Source: Granulosicoccus sp964352535 (GTDB lineage: Bacteria; Pseudomonadota; Gammaproteobacteria; Granulosicoccales; Granulosicoccaceae). From it: a DNA stretch of 21,391 nucleotides. The stretch spans positions 1 through 21,391 of the forward strand of contig CAYGSW010000082.1 of assembly GCA_964352535.1 (NCBI GenBank). The letters run 5' to 3'. The notes under the pieces are model-generated. The model was not told where the DNA came from, did not search any database, and saw nothing but the letters and a program-made list of their open reading frames with translations. Both the position numbers and the translations under genes were made by a program. Positions 14,451 through 21,391 of this stretch are shown here, one piece after another (the stretch's first letter is position 1; the number at the start of each line of letters is the position of its first letter).

Positions 14451-15398
14451 TCAGCGCAGCTTGGGGTTCAGGACGTCGCGTAACCAGTCGCCCAGTAGAT
14501 TAACTGACAAGGCAAGTAGCAACAGCGTCATGGCAGGAAACAGAATGATCCACCATTCTCCCGAGAACAGATAGTCTTGCCCGGTGCGAATCAAAGTGCC
14601 CAACGAAGGTTTGGTGGGTGGTGCACCAACACCAAGAAATGACAATGTAGCTTCAGCAATAATGGCCAATGCCAACGATATCGTAGCGATTACCAGTACG
14701 GGTCCCATGACGTTGGGTAGCAGGTGCTTACGCAAGATGACATGCCGAGGCCTGCCAATCAGTCTTGCAGCTTGCACATAGTCCTTGTTGGCCTCCACCA
14801 TGGTGGAACTTCGCACTGTGCGAGCAAACTGCACCCAGTCGGACAAGCCAATGGAGAAAATCAGCACCCATACCGCCATCTGGTCGCGAAGCTCAGGCGG
14901 TGTCAGACCACGAGCGACACCGAAGATCAACAAAGCAACCAGAATGGAAGGAAATGTCAGCTGAATATCAGCGATGCGCATGATGACAGTATCCACCCAA
15001 CCACCGGCATAGCCTGCAATCAAACCCAGCGTGACGCCCAGCGATGCAGCCAGCAAAACAGCAGCCACACCAATAAATAGCGACAAACGCATGCCGTACA
15101 GAATGGTAGAAAAAATATCCCGGCCCTGGTCATCCGCGCCCAGCCAGTACACATTGCCTGAACCCATTGCAGCCTCCATCGGAGGTGAAAACCCGTCCAT
15201 CAGATTGAGACTGGAAGGATCGAATGGCTGGTAAGGCGCTACCCAGGGTGCAAAGATCGCCATCGACACGAGCAAGAGAAAAACCACTGCCGACACGATA
15301 GCTATCGGCGTGTTCCTGAACGACCAGCACACATCTGATTGCCAAGCCCGCTGGTACCAGCGTTGCGGGCTTGCAGTTTCGCTTTGAAGTGTATTCAT
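14451..15398 (-). CDS. Peptide-type ABC transporter permease (OppC/DppC-like)
   Basis: Inner-membrane permease, 315 aa with about six membrane spans. The N-terminal OppC-type part has a first span at about residues 31-53 (AIVSAVVFLLLVSMAIFAPW), then a periplasmic stretch with YWLGADDQGRDIFSTILYG, which is the family hallmark. The EAA loop that contacts the ATPases is DYVQAARLIGRPRHVILRKH. It starts three bases after the preceding permease stop, with AAAGG six bases before the ATG. Together with the OppB-like protein it forms the channel. Confidence 0.93.
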   Translation of the reverse strand: MNTLQSETASPQRWYQRAWQSDVCWSFRNTPIAIVSAVVFLLLVSMAIFAPWVAPYQPFDPSSLNLMDGFSPPMEAAMGSGNVYWLGADDQGRDIFSTILYGMRLSLFIGVAAVLLAASLGVTLGLIAGYAGGWVDTVIMRIADIQLTFPSILVALLIFGVARGLTPPELRDQMAVWVLIFSIGLSDWVQFARTVRSSTMVEANKDYVQAARLIGRPRHVILRKHLLPNVMGPVLVIATISLALAIIAEATLSFLGVGAPPTKPSLGTLIRTGQDYLFSGEWWIILFPAMTLLLLALSVNLLGDWLRDVLNPKLR

Positions 15399-15401
15399 CG
15401 T

Positions 15402-16373
15402 CTACCTTTTGGCAACTCGCAGGCGTGGATCAATGACGGCATACAGTAGGTCCACCAGCAGATTGAGTACCACAAACATGGCCCCGACAAGCAGCAGATA
15501 AGTTGTCATAACCGGTATGTCCACAAACTGCACGGCATTGATGAACAACAGGCCAACTCCCGGCCACTGAAATACTGTCTCGGTAATGATGGCGAATGCG
15601 ATGATCTGACCAAGCTGCAGCCCGATGATAGTAATTACCGGCAACAAGGTATTTTTCAACGCATGCGAAAAATTGATGGCGCGTTCCGATAAGCCTCGCG
15701 CTCGAGCGAAGCGGATGTAATCCGCACGCAGAACCTCCAGCATTTCCGCACGCACCAGCCGCATGATAAGCGTCATCTGATATAGGCCCAGCGTAATGGC
15801 GGGCAAGATGATGGACTTGATGCCCGACCCGGTGGCGAGTGATGTCTCGATACCAAATAGAGTGCCTGTATCGCCCCGACCGAAAGAGGGTAGCCAACCC
15901 AGCTCAACCGCAAATATCCAGATAAGCAGAATGCCGATCAGAAAGGTGGGCAAAGAGACGCCAATAAGCGACAGGCCCATGATACTGTTGGCCAGCCATC
16001 CTTCGCGTCTGATGGCTGTATACACACCAAGACCAATACCAAATATCAATGCCATAACAGCGGACACCAATGCAAGTTCAAGTGTTGCTGGAAAACGCTG
16101 CGTTATCAGTTCGGCGACAGGTACGCCATTTCTGTAGGAAATACCAAACTCACCTTGTACTGCGTTTCCTACAAAGCGCCCGTACTGTAACAAGATGGGA
16201 TCGTTGAGGCCGAGACGTTCTCGCAGCTCTACCCTGTCAAGCGCTGTGGCTTCTTGCCCGAGAATGGATTCAAGCGGATCGCCCATGAAACGGAACATGC
16301 AAAATGCAATGAATCCGACAATCAGCAAGACAAACGCGCCCTGAAAAACTCGACGAATGATGTACGCAAGCAC
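15402..16373 (-). CDS. Peptide-type ABC transporter permease (OppB/DppB-like)
   Basis: Inner-membrane permease, 323 aa, starting at GTG 16373. Residues 1-30 are the classic OppB_N segment (YIIRRVFQGAFVLLIVGFI). The conserved FMGDP, ERLGLNDP-like (ERLGLNDPILLQYGRFV) and FGISY follow, then five more spans and the EAA loop DYIRFARARGLSERAINFSH. GGAG lies about 11 bases upstream of the GTG. The gene follows the binding-protein gene after 115 bases that contain a strong hairpin. Confidence 0.92.
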   Translation of the reverse strand: MLAYIIRRVFQGAFVLLIVGFIAFCMFRFMGDPLESILGQEATALDRVELRERLGLNDPILLQYGRFVGNAVQGEFGISYRNGVPVAELITQRFPATLELALVSAVMALIFGIGLGVYTAIRREGWLANSIMGLSLIGVSLPTFLIGILLIWIFAVELGWLPSFGRGDTGTLFGIETSLATGSGIKSIILPAITLGLYQMTLIMRLVRAEMLEVLRADYIRFARARGLSERAINFSHALKNTLLPVITIIGLQLGQIIAFAIITETVFQWPGVGLLFINAVQFVDIPVMTTYLLLVGAMFVVLNLLVDLLYAVIDPRLRVAKR

Positions 16374-16398
16374 GGGCTAATCGCTCCGGTTAAACGGC

Positions 16399-16424
16399 AA
16401 CGAGCCCGCAATAGCGGGCTCGTT
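16399..16424 (-). terminator. Stable 11-bp hairpin between binding-protein and permease genes
   Basis: A perfect 11-bp inverted repeat, AACGAGCCCGC/GCGGGCTCGTT with a 4-base loop, follows the binding-protein stop by about 65 bases. It lies 26 bases before the permease start. Only TT follows the stem on either strand, so it is not a strong rho-independent terminator. In ABC-importer operons such as malE-malF, such hairpins protect the upstream binding-protein mRNA and lower downstream expression. This role is inferred. Confidence 0.6.
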
Positions 16425-16488
16425 TACCATGGACAATACCGTCCTGATTGAAAGTAGCTATGATGAAAGCCTCAAGACGGCACATACA

Positions 16489-18078
16489 TCACTGCGCGTA
16501 GCTTAAGAACTTGAAATGTGGCTGATCTTCAGGTTGCACGGGAAATTCAATTCCGTCCGCCATGCCCCAGTTAAGAATCTGGTGATGGATTGGCAGATAG
16601 ATGACTTCGCTCTGTACCACATCCCAGATTGCGGCTACGGTGCTGGCACGCTTCTCAGTGTCGGTTTCCGAACCCAGAGACACGATCATGGCATCCACTT
16701 CCGGGTTGGAAAATCGAGTGCCGTTCCATGAGCCTCTGTCATCAGTTGATGTGTGCACCAGAAAGTTGAAGATATACTCTGAATCAAAGGTTGGAACGCC
16801 CCAACCGAGCATGTAAAAATCTGTTTCCTTATTGGCGATCAATGGAAAATGCTGTGCCTTGGGTTTGGCATCGAGGTTCACGGTGACACCGATCTGAGCA
16901 AACATACCCACCGCAGCCTGACAAATTGCTTCGTCGTTGACATAACGATCGTTGGGGCAATTCAGGGTCACGGTAAAACCGTCAGCATATCCAGCATCAG
17001 CCATCAATTGCTTGGCAGTATCCATGTCACCTTCCGGAAGTGCATCCAAAGCCTCAGTCCAGCCGTCAACGAACGGAGGCATGATGACACCCGTAGGTTC
17101 TGACTGATCACGCATGACAACCTTTTGAATGGCCGCACGATTGATCGCCATGTTCATGGCCTGGCGCACGCGCAGATCGGCAAACGGGTTTTTGCCCTCA
17201 ACATTGTCATTGGCAAGATCATCATCGCCAACGTTCATGCCGAAGAAGATCGTGCGATTTTGTGGTGCCTTGTTAACTTTCAGATTATCTGCCTGGTCTA
17301 CCCGGGCAAGATCCTGGACCGGAACATCCTGTATGAAATCCACCTCACCTGACAACAGCGCAGCGACTCGTGTACCGGCTGATTGTATTGGTGTGTAGAC
17401 GATTTCACTGACTTCCATCGGGAATTCGTCCTTACCCCAATAATCCTCGTTTGCCGTAAGCACTGTCTTTTCATCAATGACACGGGATGCCAGGCGGAAT
17501 GCTCCGGTTCCATTAACGTTGCGCACGGCAAAGTTATCACCGCCGTTATCAAAATCCTGTGGATCCTCAGCGCCGTTGGCTTTTGTCCATCCCTCATCCA
17601 TGATGAACAAGTTGGTCAGGTTGCTGGGGAGCAACGGGTTTGGACCTTCTGTAATCAGATCTACGGTGTAGTCATCCACCTTCTTGATGTCGACAACCGA
17701 TGTCAGGAGCTCCTTCATCGCAGAATTGGGAGCGCGTGCACGATTGATGGAAAAAACAACGTCATCGGCATTGAACGCTGCACCATCATGGAAGCTGACG
17801 CCTTCTCTGAGGGAAAAGCGCCAAACGGTTGGATCTTCGGTGACTGCCCAGGACGTGGCAAGTGCGGGAATAATCTCGCCCGCCATATCACGCTGTAGCA
17901 ATGGCTCATACATCTGATGGGCAAGCGTGTGAGTCGGGCCTTCGTTTTGAGCATGCGGATCCAGTGTGAGTGAATCACCGGCGCTGGCCCAGCGTAGGGT
18001 ATTGGCATTTGCCATGGATAGACTGGCAAGCGTCAGGGCGACTGCCGAGGCTATCGTAATCGTGGGGCGGTGCAGCAT
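16489..18078 (-). CDS. Periplasmic substrate-binding protein of peptide-type ABC importer (SBP family 5)
   Basis: Extracytoplasmic solute-binding protein, 529 aa. A Sec signal peptide covers about residues 1-26 (hydrophobic TIASAVALTLASLSM, cleavage after ANA). It has no lipobox cysteine, so the protein is free in the periplasm. The mature part has the SBP_bac_5 features: LTLDPHAQNEGPTH, YEPLLQRDMAGEIIPALATSW, WRFSLREGVSFHDGAAFNADDVVFSI and, near the end, LPIHHQILNWGM. AAGGAG lies seven bases before the ATG. The family carries peptides, nickel, opines or other small solutes, and sequence alone does not decide. It is the first cistron of the importer operon. Confidence 0.92.
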   Translation of the reverse strand: MLHRPTITIASAVALTLASLSMANANTLRWASAGDSLTLDPHAQNEGPTHTLAHQMYEPLLQRDMAGEIIPALATSWAVTEDPTVWRFSLREGVSFHDGAAFNADDVVFSINRARAPNSAMKELLTSVVDIKKVDDYTVDLITEGPNPLLPSNLTNLFIMDEGWTKANGAEDPQDFDNGGDNFAVRNVNGTGAFRLASRVIDEKTVLTANEDYWGKDEFPMEVSEIVYTPIQSAGTRVAALLSGEVDFIQDVPVQDLARVDQADNLKVNKAPQNRTIFFGMNVGDDDLANDNVEGKNPFADLRVRQAMNMAINRAAIQKVVMRDQSEPTGVIMPPFVDGWTEALDALPEGDMDTAKQLMADAGYADGFTVTLNCPNDRYVNDEAICQAAVGMFAQIGVTVNLDAKPKAQHFPLIANKETDFYMLGWGVPTFDSEYIFNFLVHTSTDDRGSWNGTRFSNPEVDAMIVSLGSETDTEKRASTVAAIWDVVQSEVIYLPIHHQILNWGMADGIEFPVQPEDQPHFKFLSYAQ

Positions 18079-18108
18079 ACTGCTTCTCCTTAGGGTTCAA
18101 GTGCCCGA

Positions 18109-18114
18109 AGTATA
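18109..18114 (-). promoter_or_regulatory. Candidate -10 box of the importer operon
   Basis: TATACT on the minus strand lies 30 bases before the binding-protein ATG. The -35 region at 16-18 base spacing is poor (ATGCGG), so an activator may be needed or the box is chance. The remaining spacer to 18256 shows no gene and only a small GAGG/CCTC hairpin. Confidence 0.3.
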
Positions 18115-18256
18115 AGGTACGAAACGCCCAGCCGCATAGCCTATCGAAAATCCGAAGGCACAAACGTCTGATTATTCAGCCGTACACCCGTATCTGGCAT
18201 GCCGCTTGTCGCTTTGAGGTTTCGCCTCGCTGGTGCTCTTCTTCTGACACACACGT

Positions 18257-20581
18257 TCATTGGCTGTGCACAACCCGCTTTTGCGCACTACCAGCGCGCA
18301 GGGAATTCAACGAAACCGACAGGGTGCTCAGCCCCATAGCCACGACCGCCATGACGGGATGTACAAATCCGAGCACTGCAGCAGGCAACAACAGACTGTT
18401 GTAAAGTAGCGCCCACACAAGGTTGCTGCGAAGAACAGCAGAGGCACGTGCGGCAATCCTCAGCGCTATCACTATCCGGTCAAGACCACCATCAAGCACC
18501 GCCATGGCAGCAGCACTTCTTGCCAGGTCACTGGCTTTGCCAGTGGCAATACCCACTGCGGCTGCAGCTAGTGCCGGTCCATCATTGAGACCATCACCAA
18601 CAAAAGCGACCACCCGTTCTTGCTCATTGAGTTCCCCAACCATAGCCGCCTTGTCTTCGGGCGAGGCACTGGCACGCCACTCAATGCCCAGACTTGAAGC
18701 CACAGCCTGAACGCTATCAGGTCGATCACCACTGACAAGTGTGATCTTCATGCCAAGTTGCTTGAGTGTCGTAACAAGTTCGGATGCATCAGGGCGTAGC
18801 GCATCGGCAAGGTAGATACTTCCCGCCCAGTGACCATCAATCGCCACACAAACTTCACTGGAACATCGAACCTGTGCATCCGGATTATCCAAGGAACCTA
18901 TACATGTCACACCGCGCGCTATCAACCATTGTCGTGAGCCTGCAAGCACGGTGCTGCCACCCATTAATACAGACTCGACCCCACGCCCGGCATGTTCACG
19001 ATAGTCTGCAAGCACCTTTGCAAACGTAGCGTCTTGTTCGTTCAGCGAAGCACTGGCGACAATGGCTACCATCAATGGATGCCTGGAGGCATGGCCTGCC
19101 TGGGCCGCCAGTGATATCACATCATCTGCGGCGTACTCGACGTTGGCATGTACCTTGACAACGCATGGGTTGCCCACCGTCAACGTGCCAGTTTTGTCAA
19201 TCAGCACCGTGTCCACCATTCGTGCCTTTTCCAGCACACTCGCATCACGAAACAGGATGCCCTGCCTTGCCGCATTGGTCGCAGTCACTGAAACCACCAA
19301 CGGTACGGCTAATGACAAAGCACAGGGACAACTGACTACCAGCACAGCTAACGCGCGCTCGAGTGCCAGGTTAAAAGACACACCACTGACTATCAGTACC
19401 AGCATCACTGCACTTGAAATAACGATCAACAGCGGCACCAACCAGAAAGCAATCTGATCACTCAGCTTCATCAGGTTGGTTTTTTTGTTTAACAGACGTC
19501 CGACCGAACTGGCAAGTACATCCATCCTTCGGCTACCAAGTGTTGTACTGATGCGCACATCCACAATGCCATCCACATTGAGAGTGCCCGCAAACACCTC
19601 ATCACCCGTCTGCCGATATTCAGGCACCGATTCTCCGTTGAGCAGCGCTGTGTCGATAGACGCACCTCCCCGGACAATCACACCATCCATGCAAAGTCGC
19701 TCACCGGCATGACTTTGAATCACATCGCCCTCACAAAGCTTGCGCAATGGCACAAGTTCTGATGCTTGAGCATTGATGATGCGACGTGCCTGTACCGGTG
19801 ATAGATCCAACAGCGACCTGATCGCACTGGAGGCTTTACGGTGCGCACCAAAGTCTGCAATGCGTGCCAGCAACTGAAATGTCACCAGCATGACCGGCAC
19901 ATCAAACCAGACATGTGAGCCGCCGTTGTACAGCGTAATCAGTGATCCTGAAACAGCCGCAATGGTTGCAACAAATATCAACGAATCCATACCAGGAACG
20001 CGTTCACGCAGACCCAGCCAGCCCAGTTTCAAGAATGGCGCAGCAGAAAAACTCAAAACCGGAATGGACAGGACGCCCGAAAACACGGCAAGGTACCAGG
20101 CAAAGGAGGCAGAAGGCAGCTCGATAAACAGCCTGACCATGCTGGCCATCATCACCCACAAACCAAACCCCACAGCTACTCCAAGACGGATGCGCAGCTG
20201 TCGTTCAAAGTGCGTTGCACGCGAAGGCTGAGCACCCTCACCTACAGGTTGGGTGGCATAACCCAGTCGTTCTATAGACTGCCGAATGGCAGAAACTTCT
20301 ATGACCTCTGGCTGATATTGAACGATAGCGGTATCGCCCAAAAACGATACGCTAACATCAGTAACACCGGGCAGACGCCTGACTGCGCGCTCCACTGTGG
20401 CTGCACAACCGCCACAGAACATGTTCTCCACAGCAAAAACACATTCTTCAGATTCAGGCGCTTCAGACGTGGAGGTGGTGCTTAGGGTATCGGCAGTTCT
20501 GGCAGCGTTAGTCGTGTCTGCAGCAATTGATGACATGCCTCTAAGAAATCCTGTTTGCTGCTTGCTGACGGCTTGTTCCAC
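18257..20581 (-). CDS. ccoI: Copper-translocating P1B-type ATPase (CcoI/FixI-like)
   Basis: Membrane ATPase that moves Cu(I) across the inner membrane, here probably for assembly of the cbb3 oxidase. It has 774 aa. A Ser/Thr/Ala-rich tail (1-45) precedes one HMA domain with C56-GG-C59. About eight membrane spans are expected, with the transport motif SCPCALS (C418-P-C420), phosphorylated D462 in DKTGT, the SRHPLM motif and hinge GDGLNDGPA. The SRHPL variant is typical of CcoI-type pumps. It starts at GTG 20581 without a good Shine-Dalgarno, and an ATG at 20536 would shorten the tail by 15 residues. It follows a CcoP-like cytochrome after 52 bases. No ccoG, ccoH or ccoS is seen beside it, so CopA-like detoxification remains possible. 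Confidence 0.85.
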   Translation of the reverse strand: MEQAVSKQQTGFLRGMSSIAADTTNAARTADTLSTTSTSEAPESEECVFAVENMFCGGCAATVERAVRRLPGVTDVSVSFLGDTAIVQYQPEVIEVSAIRQSIERLGYATQPVGEGAQPSRATHFERQLRIRLGVAVGFGLWVMMASMVRLFIELPSASFAWYLAVFSGVLSIPVLSFSAAPFLKLGWLGLRERVPGMDSLIFVATIAAVSGSLITLYNGGSHVWFDVPVMLVTFQLLARIADFGAHRKASSAIRSLLDLSPVQARRIINAQASELVPLRKLCEGDVIQSHAGERLCMDGVIVRGGASIDTALLNGESVPEYRQTGDEVFAGTLNVDGIVDVRISTTLGSRRMDVLASSVGRLLNKKTNLMKLSDQIAFWLVPLLIVISSAVMLVLIVSGVSFNLALERALAVLVVSCPCALSLAVPLVVSVTATNAARQGILFRDASVLEKARMVDTVLIDKTGTLTVGNPCVVKVHANVEYAADDVISLAAQAGHASRHPLMVAIVASASLNEQDATFAKVLADYREHAGRGVESVLMGGSTVLAGSRQWLIARGVTCIGSLDNPDAQVRCSSEVCVAIDGHWAGSIYLADALRPDASELVTTLKQLGMKITLVSGDRPDSVQAVASSLGIEWRASASPEDKAAMVGELNEQERVVAFVGDGLNDGPALAAAAVGIATGKASDLARSAAAMAVLDGGLDRIVIALRIAARASAVLRSNLVWALLYNSLLLPAAVLGFVHPVMAVVAMGLSTLSVSLNSLRAGSAQKRVVHSQ

Positions 20582-20633
20582 TGATCAAGTGAGTATCCTG
20601 CTGTTACCTGATAGGCACAAGCTGGACGGACCA

Positions 20634-21293
20634 CTAGTTTGCGGGAACCACCGGCTCGCCCAGCACACTGATTAATTCCGCTCCACCTTCCCAGGGACCA
20701 CGTTCACCAAACTCTTCACGCATGGCTGCAAAATAGGCAGCATCCACTTCAGAGCCTGTATTGGACCAGCTGTTTCTGATGTAGTTGAGTACAGCAGCCA
20801 ATTCCTGGTCACTCAAATGAGCCATGGCGGGCATAACACCGCTGTAGGTATTCCCCATGACAACCATTTCACCTTGAACCCCATGCACGAGAATCTGAGC
20901 AGGAATTCTGGTATCGGTCATCACCCATTCCGATCCATCCAACGGAGGAAACGCACCTGCCAACCCTTGTCCGTTTGCCTGATGGCAAGCGACACAATTC
21001 GCGTTGTAAACGGTTCCCCCGTCAACGGGCAAACTGCCCGGTGCGGGCATTGCCGTGCGTAAGTCTCCAGCATCAGCAGGTACAACGCCCTGCATGAAAA
21101 AGTAACTGACACCCCAGATAATGAAGCCCACTGACATCAGCGAAAACCATTTGGGCAAAGGATTTTTCAGTTCTTCTGGCTCAAAACCTTCACGCCGGTA
21201 GGCGCGTCCTCCGGTCCGATCGGCCTCTGGCGCAGGTGCACCGGCTGGCGAGTTGTCGTCAGATGGCACTCTGCCATGATCATCATTACTCAT
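20634..21293 (-). CDS. Membrane-anchored mono-haem cytochrome c, CcoP-like
   Basis: Predicted electron-transfer subunit facing the periplasm, 219 aa. Residues 1-40 are hydrophilic and acidic. EELKNPLPKWF (40-50) is the conserved CcoP/FixP N-terminal motif leading into the single membrane span (about 51-70). One c-type haem site, C100-V-A-C103-H104, is followed by the GVMPAM segment, where M154 is the likely axial ligand, and LSDQELAAVLNYIRNSW. Canonical CcoP has two CxxCH sites and about 290-310 aa, so this protein is short by one haem domain with no frameshift visible. AAGGGG lies seven bases before the ATG. Its start overlaps the stop of the upstream gene (ATGA). It could also be a cytochrome of a different oxidase type. 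Confidence 0.8.
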   Translation of the reverse strand: MSNDDHGRVPSDDNSPAGAPAPEADRTGGRAYRREGFEPEELKNPLPKWFSLMSVGFIIWGVSYFFMQGVVPADAGDLRTAMPAPGSLPVDGGTVYNANCVACHQANGQGLAGAFPPLDGSEWVMTDTRIPAQILVHGVQGEMVVMGNTYSGVMPAMAHLSDQELAAVLNYIRNSWSNTGSEVDAAYFAAMREEFGERGPWEGGAELISVLGEPVVPAN

Positions 21294-21391
21294 GGTCGGT
21301 CCCCTTCACCAGTCACATCCAAACCTTGCAGATCCAGCAAGCTGAAACTGTCGTCCGATGCTTCACCATCTTCTTCTACCGCTTTGGGCAG
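21290..21391 (-). CDS. C-terminal end of an upstream gene (33 aa visible), possibly a cbb3 oxidase subunit
   Basis: An open frame enters from the window edge and ends at TGA 21292-21290, overlapping the cytochrome ATG in an ATGA junction. The visible tail is acidic (LPKAVEEDGEASDDS, then LLDLQGLDV). LP followed by acidic residues resembles the end of small CcoQ-type proteins, and the position before a CcoP-like gene fits CcoQ or CcoO. The tail is too short for a firm call. Confidence 0.5.
   Translation of the reverse strand: MPKAVEEDGEASDDSFSLLDLQGLDVTGEGDRP

Noticed and set aside
18079..18256. Possible small ccoS gene after the P-type ATPase
   Set aside because: No minus-strand frame with a start and a membrane segment is present in the spacer.

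Overview
The window is chromosomal DNA from a gammaproteobacterium. The evidence is the conserved thrS-infC-rpmI-rplT-pheS-pheT-ihfA block followed by a MerR-type gene (the arrangement I know from Pseudomonas-like genomes), a purB-roxA pair, and the IHF alpha subunit itself. Nothing allows a genus call. A CcoI-type copper ATPase next to a CcoP-like cytochrome points to a cbb3-type oxidase and low-oxygen respiration. I see no insertion sequence, prophage, CRISPR array or rRNA.

Left part, 91-7655, minus strand: a translation block reading thrS, infC, rpmI, rplT, pheS, pheT, ihfA, merR-like. It carries three non-coding control regions. Upstream of thrS (7672-7743) a 36-nt unit is duplicated, and each copy folds into a hairpin with a 7-nt loop showing a threonine anticodon (CGU, then UGU). 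This looks like a two-arm tRNA-Thr mimic for ThrRS autocontrol. infC starts at a rare AUU codon behind a full AGGAGG. Between rplT and pheS lie two intrinsic-terminator hairpins without a recognisable Phe leader peptide.

Middle part, plus strand: tRNA-Val(GAC) with a good sigma70 promoter, divergent from thrS, then purB and roxA (ribosomal protein L16 arginine hydroxylase). roxA converges on two tandem, minus-strand, stand-alone response-regulator receiver proteins.

Right part, minus strand: a complete peptide-type ABC importer (binding protein, two permeases, two ATPases) followed by an ADP-ribose pyrophosphatase (nudF-like). A strong hairpin separates the binding-protein gene from the permease genes. 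Further right are a copper P-type ATPase (ccoI-like), an unusually short mono-haem CcoP-like cytochrome c, and the end of another gene whose stop overlaps the cytochrome start (ATGA). This is the tail of a cbb3 oxidase locus that continues outside the window.

Most of the content is housekeeping. The parts that merit attention are the leader RNAs of thrS and pheS, the mono-haem CcoP-like protein and the kinase-less receiver pair. GTG or AUU starts are common here (infC, rpmI, the first permease gene, the P-type ATPase, probably purB).
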